Origin: Deltaproteobacteria bacterium
Lineage (GTDB): Bacteria; SAR324; NAC60-12
Length of the DNA: 29,227 nt
Direction: 5' to 3'
NCBI GenBank assembly: GCA_002716165.1
Contig: PAZT01000001.1
Location: forward strand, 9,799 to 39,025
Positions 23,340 through 29,227 of this stretch are shown piece after piece (within the stretch, counting starts at the first letter, position 1; every line of letters begins with the position of its first letter). The position numbers were made by a program, and so were the translations under genes. The notes under the pieces were generated by a model, which was not told where the DNA came from, did no database searches, and was given only the letters and a program-made list of their open reading frames with translations.

Positions 23340-25586
23340 ATGTTTACAAAAGATTTAGAAATGTGTTTGATGGCAGCCCAAAGTGAGGCCATTGACCGAC
23401 ACCATGAATATTTATGTGTAGAACACATTCTGTATGCACTTCTGCATAACGATGCCGGAGTTAATGTTATCCGAAGTTGTGGAGGGGATACAAACATAAT
23501 CAAGCAGGACCTAGAAGATTTTTTTTCTCAGCAGGAAGAGGTTGATGAAAACAAACTTCCACGCCAGACACGTTCTGTACAACGAGTACTCCATCTTGCA
23601 ATGATGCATGTCAACAGTTCGGGGAAAGCCTCTGCGGATGTAGGAGATGTACTTGTAGCAATTCACCGTGAGTCGCAGTCGTATGCTTCCTATTTTTTGC
23701 AAAAACAGGACATTACCCGGCTGGATTTACTGAATTATATTTCGCATGGTATAGCAAAGGTCCCTGTTGAAGATGAGGAAGGTTCTGGACATGATTATGA
23801 CGGACTTGAAGAGGAAGAGGAGGAAAGCGAAAACTCCCGTATCGAGCAGAATCCACTCAAACTTTACACGCAAAACCTGACTCAGATGGCACTGGAAAAA
23901 CGTATTGATCCGCTGATCGGGAGAGAAAATGAGATTCACCGCACAATGCAGATCCTTTGCAGGCGTCGCAAAAATAATCCAATTTATGTTGGAGATCCAG
24001 GAGTTGGTAAAACTGCTGTGGCAGAGGGCCTTGCGCTGCAAATTGCCAACGGTGATGTACCCGAAATGCTTATGGAAACAGAGATATACTCTCTTGACAT
24101 CGGAGCATTACTGGCAGGAACCAAGTTTCGTGGAGATTTTGAACAACGGATAAAGTCTGTGCTAAAAGCGCTAGAAAAAAGTCCTGGCTCAATTCTATTC
24201 ATTGATGAAATTCATACTATCATTGGGGCTGGAGCAACCAGTGGCGGATCGATGGATATTTCAAACCTGCTCAAACCAGCACTTGCCAAGGGCGAAATAC
24301 GATGTGTCGGTTCTACAACTTATGATGAATACAAAAAAATATTTGAAAAGGACCGTGCACTTTCACGTCGGTTCCAAAAAATAGATATAACAGAACCTAG
24401 TCTAGAGGAAACAATTAAGATATTGAAAGGACTCAAGTCACGCTATGAAAAACATCACCAGTTGCGCTATACAAGCAATTCACTAAAAATCGCGGCCGAA
24501 CTTTCTGAAAAATACATCAATGAACGTTTCTTACCTGACAAGGCAATTGATGTAATTGATGAAGCAGGTTCACTAGTAAGGCTGCGAACAGGATCAAAAA
24601 GAAAAACTGTGGGTATTCAGGATGTTGAAAAAGTGATTGCCAGTATAGCTAGAGTACCTATTGAACGTATGAATTCGACGGACAAAGATAAGCTCCGTGA
24701 ACTGGAGAAGGAATTGGGTATGCAGGTATTTGGACAGGAAAAGGCAATCGAGACACTAGTTCAGTGCATTAAGCGTTCTCGCGCGGGTCTGCACATGCCT
24801 GATCACCCGATCGGATCATTTCTTTTCACAGGACCAACCGGAGTGGGGAAAACAGAGCTAGCTAAACAACTTGCATTTATCATGGGAATCAGTTTCAAAA
24901 GATTCGACATGAGTGAGTACATGGAGAAACACACCGTTTCTCGCCTGATAGGGGCACCTCCCGGATATGTTGGATTTGACCAAGGAGGCCTCCTTACGGA
25001 CGCTGTAAGAAAGAATCCGCATTGTGTCGTTCTACTTGATGAAATTGAAAAGGCTCATCCTGATATTTTCAATATCCTTCTACAAGTAATGGATCATGCT
25101 ACCCTAACCGATAATAACGGCCGAGAAGCTGATTTCCGCAATGTTGTTCTGATTATGACTTCGAATGTTGGTGCAAAGGAAATGAGCTCAACTACTATCG
25201 GATTTGGTGATAGTTCTATAAAAGCTCCTTCTAAAAAAGCAATTGAAAAAACTTTTAGTCCTGAATTCCGCAATCGTCTTGACAGCATCATTGCTTTTGC
25301 TGGACTTCGGGAAGATATAGTTCTTATGGTTGTTGAGAAACTTCTTGTTGAACTTGAAGTCAAATTACAGCAACAGAAAGTAGTTATAAATGTGACTAAC
25401 TCAGTTAAAAGCTGGCTAGCTAAAAAAGGCTATGATCCTGTTTTTGGCGCACGCCCAATGGCCCGAACAATCCAGCGAGAAATTGAAACAGTACTGGCAG
25501 ATGAAGTCCTTTTTGGAAAACTTGAAAGCGGAGGTGAAGTTACTATTGGCCTGAAAAAAAATCAGCTTACGTTCAAATATTCTTGA
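23340..25586 (+). CDS. clpA: ClpA ATPase, unfoldase of the ClpAP protease
   Basis: ClpA unfolds proteins and threads them into the ClpP chamber. Over 748 residues it has the Clp N domain (about 1-140), a very acidic linker (about 141-166), AAA1 with Walker A GDPGVGKT at 218-225 and Walker B LFIDEIHTIIGAG, and AAA2 with Walker A GPTGVGKT at 498-505 and VVLLDEIEKAHPD. There is no long ClpB-type middle coiled coil between the AAA domains, and the clpS neighbour confirms ClpA over ClpC or ClpB. No clpP is in the window. rsmE follows nine bases after the stop. Confidence 0.97.
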   Translation: MFTKDLEMCLMAAQSEAIDRHHEYLCVEHILYALLHNDAGVNVIRSCGGDTNIIKQDLEDFFSQQEEVDENKLPRQTRSVQRVLHLAMMHVNSSGKASADVGDVLVAIHRESQSYASYFLQKQDITRLDLLNYISHGIAKVPVEDEEGSGHDYDGLEEEEEESENSRIEQNPLKLYTQNLTQMALEKRIDPLIGRENEIHRTMQILCRRRKNNPIYVGDPGVGKTAVAEGLALQIANGDVPEMLMETEIYSLDIGALLAGTKFRGDFEQRIKSVLKALEKSPGSILFIDEIHTIIGAGATSGGSMDISNLLKPALAKGEIRCVGSTTYDEYKKIFEKDRALSRRFQKIDITEPSLEETIKILKGLKSRYEKHHQLRYTSNSLKIAAELSEKYINERFLPDKAIDVIDEAGSLVRLRTGSKRKTVGIQDVEKVIASIARVPIERMNSTDKDKLRELEKELGMQVFGQEKAIETLVQCIKRSRAGLHMPDHPIGSFLFTGPTGVGKTELAKQLAFIMGISFKRFDMSEYMEKHTVSRLIGAPPGYVGFDQGGLLTDAVRKNPHCVVLLDEIEKAHPDIFNILLQVMDHATLTDNNGREADFRNVVLIMTSNVGAKEMSSTTIGFGDSSIKAPSKKAIEKTFSPEFRNRLDSIIAFAGLREDIVLMVVEKLLVELEVKLQQQKVVINVTNSVKSWLAKKGYDPVFGARPMARTIQREIETVLADEVLFGKLESGGEVTIGLKKNQLTFKYS

Positions 25587-25595
25587 AAACAAATA

Positions 25596-26336
25596 ATGTC
25601 GTATTTCATTTTTGATGGAGTACTGAATCTAGGCAAGCAGTACGAACTCAAAGGTGAGGAATCTCGTCATCTAACAAAATCTCGCCGTCTAAAGCCTGGT
25701 GCCATTTTCAAAATTCAGGATAAAGAAGGCAAAAGATTTGAAGCAATTCTGAAAAGTTTTGACCAAAATAGCCTTCTATTTATTCCTCAGAAACCTGCCT
25801 CCATTCCTCCTGCATCATCATTACGTATTGAAATCCTTCAGGCACTTCCCAAACAGAAAGCCCTTGATTTCATTCTTCAAAAAACAACTGAACTTGGCGT
25901 AAGTCAACTGGATGTTTTTTGTGGAAAACATTCTCCAAATATTTTTCGTATTTCTGAAAAAAACCGTCATCTTAAACGATGGCAGCGCATTGTTTCAGAA
26001 GCATCAAAACAGTGTGAAAGACAGTTTCCTCCTGCAATAAATTTCCACAATGATATATCTGCTGCACTTAAAACTCTTCCAGAATGTCCAAACTCTTGGA
26101 TACTAGTTACAGAAGCAGCAGATGCTGTTTCATGGAAAAAGATAACCAGTTCAGTAAATTTAGTTAAACATCATCGCGTGCTGATAGGACCGGAAGGTGG
26201 TTTTCACAGGGATGAAATTAAGATGTCTCTTCAGTCAGGAATACGACCAGTAAATCTTGGACCGAGGATAATGCGATCTGAAACTGCGGCCATGACTGCT
26301 GTCTCGATATTGCAGTTTTTGTTGGGTGATTTATAA
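25596..26336 (+). CDS. rsmE: 16S rRNA (uracil-1498-N3)-methyltransferase
   Basis: RsmE methylates U1498 of 16S rRNA in the decoding region using S-adenosylmethionine. The 246-residue SPOUT-family protein has an N-terminal PUA-like part (HLTKSRRLKPGAIFKIQDKEG), then KQKALDFILQKTTELGV, and the knot motifs LIGPEGGFHRDEI and NLGPRIMRSETAAMTAVSIL near the C terminus. Length and motif spacing are normal. It starts nine bases after clpA and has no Shine-Dalgarno, so read-through from clpA is probable. Confidence 0.95.
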   Translation: MSYFIFDGVLNLGKQYELKGEESRHLTKSRRLKPGAIFKIQDKEGKRFEAILKSFDQNSLLFIPQKPASIPPASSLRIEILQALPKQKALDFILQKTTELGVSQLDVFCGKHSPNIFRISEKNRHLKRWQRIVSEASKQCERQFPPAINFHNDISAALKTLPECPNSWILVTEAADAVSWKKITSSVNLVKHHRVLIGPEGGFHRDEIKMSLQSGIRPVNLGPRIMRSETAAMTAVSILQFLLGDL

Positions 26337-26492
26337 TAGAGACGTAAAACACATTTTCAAAAATTAATTCTCATTTCGGATTAAACTAGCAATTCTTTTC
26401 AAGTTTCTATTCTGGTTTTAATGGAGTTCCTGCTTTAGTTAATAAAAGGTGAGTAATTAAGTTTTATTAAGACTGTATCAAAAAATTCTAAA

Positions 26493-27134
26493 TTGTTTAA
26501 CAAAATGGTTAATCTGATTATTAATATGCCAAAATTAATACTGCTGACCCTTGGAATTATTTTATCATTTTCTATTTCAGCAAATGAGAAAATTCGTGGT
26601 CATTACAAGTTAGTTGGAAATAAGCCTGAGTCAAAAAACTTAAAAAAAATTGTCTTCGAGGAATTTATAAATTTTGGTTGCTCTCACTGCAACAAACTTC
26701 ACAAAGCATCAAAAGACTTTCGTAAAAAATTTGCTAATCAGATTGAATTCGTTGATATTCCGATAGTTTTCAAAGGCCAAGACGATTCCCCTCTTCGTCT
26801 ATATTATGTTGCAAGAAAAATTGGCAAAGGTAACCTTATCAAAGATGAACTCTTCAAGGCTAGCTTCATTCACGGAGTTAATGTATTCGATCCTGGAATA
26901 ACTAATTACCTTGCGCGTTCGCTCGGAATCAGAAAGGAATTTCAAGCAGAAAAAAGCCAACAATGGGTCAACAAGTTGATTCAGGAAGGCCAAAGAAAAT
27001 CATTGATTTACGGTGTTAGAGGTACACCCACTGTGGTCATCCAACATGCTTTAAAAATGGACATTGGAAAATACGGTTCGATGGACGAATTTTTGAAAAA
27101 AATTCCTGAAACAATAGAAGACCTGATGTATTAG
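26493..27134 (+). CDS. DsbA-like thiol-disulfide protein (secreted)
   Basis: This is a thioredoxin-fold protein with a signal peptide, probably periplasmic and involved in making or isomerising disulfides. From the longest ATG it has 213 residues. A hydrophobic segment (residues 13-30) precedes the mature part. The active site FGCSHCNKLH places Cys63 and Cys66, and the cis-Pro loop RGTPTVV places Pro179; between them is a helical insert typical of DsbA-like proteins. Translation may begin instead at the ATG at 26526, which gives a cleaner signal peptide. The VKOR-like protein at 3723-4133 could be a redox partner, but the two genes are far apart. Confidence 0.85.
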   Translation: MFNKMVNLIINMPKLILLTLGIILSFSISANEKIRGHYKLVGNKPESKNLKKIVFEEFINFGCSHCNKLHKASKDFRKKFANQIEFVDIPIVFKGQDDSPLRLYYVARKIGKGNLIKDELFKASFIHGVNVFDPGITNYLARSLGIRKEFQAEKSQQWVNKLIQEGQRKSLIYGVRGTPTVVIQHALKMDIGKYGSMDEFLKKIPETIEDLMY

Positions 27135-27138
27135 CATA

Positions 27139-29028
27139 ATGAGTATTGTAAACCGCCATTCATGGAAAAGTGGCGAAGACATGTCTCAATTACGAGAAAA
27201 ACTCTCTCACCTTCCAAACCTCCCTGGAGTATATCTCTTTAAGGATGACAAAGATAGCATCCTTTACATCGGTAAGTCAAAATCTATCCGAAACCGTGTC
27301 CGTTCCTATTTCAACAGATCCGCAAAACATAAACTAAGAATCAGGTTGATGACATCGCGCATTCATGATTTGTCCCTTATTGTTACTGACACTGAAGCAG
27401 AAGCACTGATTCTAGAAGAGCAGTTGATAAAAAAACATCATCCTCGTTATAACGTAGCTCTTAAAGATGGAAAATCATATCCATACTGTAAACTGACCAT
27501 TGGAGAAATGTATCCGCGCCTATTGCTGGTGCGCGAAAATATTGACTCAAAATCAGAGTATTACGGGCCTTACCCTTCAGTTAAGGATGCTCGTCAGATT
27601 TTGAAAGTAGTAATGACTTACTTTCCACTGCGTACCAGCAAAATGAAGCTTGATGGCACAAAAACTTATCGACCTTGCCTTAATTTCCAGATGAAGCGTT
27701 GCATAGCCCCATGCAGAGGTATTATTCCCGAAGAGGAATACGCAAAAATTGTAAGACAGGTCAGGTTATTTCTCAAAGGACGAGACAAAGTTCTTATTAA
27801 GGAACTTGAACAGAAAATGAAAATTTCTTCAGAAAGACTTGAATTCGAAAAATCTGCTCAATACCGTGACCAAATCCTTGCCATGCGACGTATATTTGAA
27901 AGACAGATGGTGCTCGAGGTACAGGGCAAGGACCAAGATGTTTTCAACCTCTTTCGAGAAGAAGAAGCTACAGGAGTACAGGTTCTGTTCATTCGAAACG
28001 GCAGGCTACTTGGAACAGACTTTTTCTTTTTTGAGGAAAGCCTTGAAGCATCAGATGATAACTTGCTGGGGCAAGTGCTTCACAGAATTTACATGCCGGA
28101 AGGTTCAATTGTCCCTCGTGAAATTTTAATTCCATTCGAATATGCTGATAGAAAAATGTTTGAAGACGCACTGAATAAAAAATCTCACCATCGTGTTGAT
28201 GTTAGATGTCCGAGGAAAGGACGTAAGAAGGAACTTGTTTCAATGGCATACAATAATGCAAAAGTTAACCTTTCAGAGAAACGAAGCCAATTCATAAAAA
28301 ACAAGGATATCCTTAAGCATGTCAAGTACGAGTTAAAACTGTTTCGGTTACCTATGGTAGTGGAGGCTTTTGACATTTCTCATCTTTCTGGGACAATGAC
28401 TGTTGCTTCGATGGTATGCTGGAAAAATAATTCTCCTTCAAAACAAGATTACCGCAAATTTAAAATCAAAGGAATTTCAGGACCAGATGATTTCGCTGCA
28501 ATGAAGGAAGTACTTTCACGCCGCTACAGCCGCTCTCTTACCGAAGGTATATCACTCCCAGACATGATACTGATTGACGGTGGTAAAGGCCAAATCAATA
28601 TCGCAGCAAAAGTCCTAGATGAACTTGGTATCCTGAACGAGATTGACTTAATAGGACTGGCAAAAGGAAGGTCAGAGCGCAAAAGAGGAAGAAGCAGAGG
28701 TAAGAATATTGATTTTGAATATGTAGTGAAACCAAATCAGAAAAACGAAATTCGCATGCGAAGAAATTCTGATGTGCTTTATTTACTTCAAAACATCCGC
28801 GACGAATCACACCGCTTTGCAATTGAGTTTCAACGTAAATTAAAACGCCAGCATACACTTCATTCTAAAATTGACGATATTCAAGGCGTTGGACCTAAAA
28901 GAAGACGTCTTCTTCTTAACCACTTCGGAAGCCTTAAGGCTTTAAAGCAGGCATCTACAGAGGAAATTTTAAAGGTTCCAGGAATTTCGGAAAAACTGGC
29001 TTTAGATATCCGTACTTTTCTAAATTAA
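27139..29028 (+). CDS. uvrC: UvrC, excinuclease ABC subunit C
   Basis: UvrC cuts the damaged strand on both sides of a lesion after UvrA and UvrB load. The 629-residue protein has the GIY-YIG domain (GVYLFKDDKDS, ILYIGKSKSI, with YIG at 43-45), the CLNFQMKRCIAPC cysteine region, a UVR motif (LEFEKSAQYRDQI) that contacts UvrB, the RNase H-like second nuclease (VVEAFDISHLSGT, MILIDGGKGQ), and tandem helix-hairpin-helix motifs at the end (IQGVGPKRRRLLLNHFGS and KVPGISEKLA). The N terminus may truly begin at the ATG at 27181 (MSQLREKL), since the first 14 residues are not conserved in type. Confidence 0.97.
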   Translation: MSIVNRHSWKSGEDMSQLREKLSHLPNLPGVYLFKDDKDSILYIGKSKSIRNRVRSYFNRSAKHKLRIRLMTSRIHDLSLIVTDTEAEALILEEQLIKKHHPRYNVALKDGKSYPYCKLTIGEMYPRLLLVRENIDSKSEYYGPYPSVKDARQILKVVMTYFPLRTSKMKLDGTKTYRPCLNFQMKRCIAPCRGIIPEEEYAKIVRQVRLFLKGRDKVLIKELEQKMKISSERLEFEKSAQYRDQILAMRRIFERQMVLEVQGKDQDVFNLFREEEATGVQVLFIRNGRLLGTDFFFFEESLEASDDNLLGQVLHRIYMPEGSIVPREILIPFEYADRKMFEDALNKKSHHRVDVRCPRKGRKKELVSMAYNNAKVNLSEKRSQFIKNKDILKHVKYELKLFRLPMVVEAFDISHLSGTMTVASMVCWKNNSPSKQDYRKFKIKGISGPDDFAAMKEVLSRRYSRSLTEGISLPDMILIDGGKGQINIAAKVLDELGILNEIDLIGLAKGRSERKRGRSRGKNIDFEYVVKPNQKNEIRMRRNSDVLYLLQNIRDESHRFAIEFQRKLKRQHTLHSKIDDIQGVGPKRRRLLLNHFGSLKALKQASTEEILKVPGISEKLALDIRTFLN

Positions 29029-29102
29029 TCAATAAATTCGTTTAGTTAAGCAATAAGAGTTCTCGAGAAATGGAATTGTTTTAATTTAATTTCAAAAAGA
29101 TT

Positions 29103-29131
29103 TTGACAAAAAATTAATTCAATTATACGAT
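29103..29131 (+). promoter_or_regulatory. Likely promoter of the tRNA-Glu gene
   Basis: A perfect TTGACA at 29103-29108 is followed after 17 bases by TACGAT at 29126-29131, with the mature tRNA beginning 13 bases later. Strength and spacing fit a stable-RNA promoter. TATACG at 29124 is an alternative -10. Confidence 0.6.
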
Positions 29132-29143
29132 TGGTGGTTATGT

Positions 29144-29219
29144 GTCCCCATCGTCTAGAGGCCTAGGACTCCGCCCTTTCACGGCGGCAACAGGGGTTCG
29201 ACTCCCCTTGGGGACGCCA
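29144..29219 (+). tRNA. tRNA-Glu (anticodon UUC)
   Basis: This 76-base cloverleaf begins GTCCCC and pairs with GGGGAC at the 3' side. The anticodon arm CCGCC-CTTTCAC-GGCGG shows the TTC anticodon, the T arm has GGTTCGACTCC, and CCA is encoded at 29217-29219. It closely resembles E. coli tRNA-Glu. The window ends eight bases later. Confidence 0.97.
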
Positions 29220-29227
29220 TCATAGTA

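Noticed and set aside
29144..29219. tRNA-Glu as an integration site with an element attached
   Set aside because: The flank visible upstream is uvrC and the window ends eight bases after the tRNA. No repeated attachment core is seen.
1..29227. CRISPR array, insertion sequences or prophage
   Set aside because: I see no regularly spaced repeats, no transposase or terminal inverted repeats, and no phage structural genes. The only recombinase is a Xer-like protein in a housekeeping context.

Overview
The window is an AT-rich, gene-dense piece of a Gram-negative bacterial chromosome. It carries about 25 protein genes on both strands, a tRNA-Glu gene and a 6S RNA gene, with almost no mobile DNA. 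Evidence for a Gram-negative, proteobacteria-like host is a lipopolysaccharide-transport (OstA/LptA) protein, two predicted outer-membrane beta-barrels ending in Phe, the ClpS-ClpA pair, ZapA followed by a 6S RNA whose apical part resembles the E. coli one, and a tRNA-Glu close to the enterobacterial sequence. The gene set would suit a deltaproteobacterium-like or SAR324-like marine lineage, but that placement is inference from memory of such genomes. Few genes have a clear Shine-Dalgarno sequence.

Layout. (1) 1-2409 (+): 3' end of pyrG (CTP synthase), a double-OstA LptA-like protein and an FKBP isomerase. (2) 2566-3612 (-): an orphan ParB-like protein, divergent from a small VKOR-like membrane protein (3723-4133, +). 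(3) 4366-12692 (+): a very tight six-gene run: gcvP, a RecE-like exonuclease, a Nudix/metallo-beta-lactamase fusion, rnr (RNase R), azlC and azlD. Most junctions overlap by a few bases, so amino-acid metabolism and nucleic-acid degradation appear co-transcribed. (4) 12722-14552 (-): an RbgA/YlqF-like permuted GTPase and an uncharacterised 297-residue coiled-coil protein. (5) 14783-16402 (+): zapA, its terminator, the 6S RNA, and a Xer-type tyrosine recombinase in which three of six catalytic positions are changed. (6) 16416-17150 (-): dapB; then a small unknown gene (+). (7) 17732-19348 (-): two paralogous outer-membrane-like barrels, followed by a 549-base gene-free stretch. (8) 19898-21842 (-): CoA-pyrophosphatase-like Nudix with an overlapping HEPN-domain gene, then pyrE. 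(9) 21963-29219 (+): cysE, clpS-clpA-rsmE, a DsbA-like thioredoxin-fold protein, uvrC and tRNA-Glu(UUC).

Most of the window is housekeeping: pyrimidine synthesis, glycine cleavage, lysine/peptidoglycan precursor and cysteine synthesis, regulated proteolysis, RNA decay, ribosome maturation and excision repair. I found no convincing new defence or mobile system. The items most worth a second look are the catalytically degenerate Xer protein next to 6S RNA, the lone RecE-like nuclease together with the Nudix/MBL fusion in the gcvP-rnr operon, the VKOR-like protein lacking a loop cysteine, the RbgA-like GTPase with an altered G4 motif, and the paralogous barrels.
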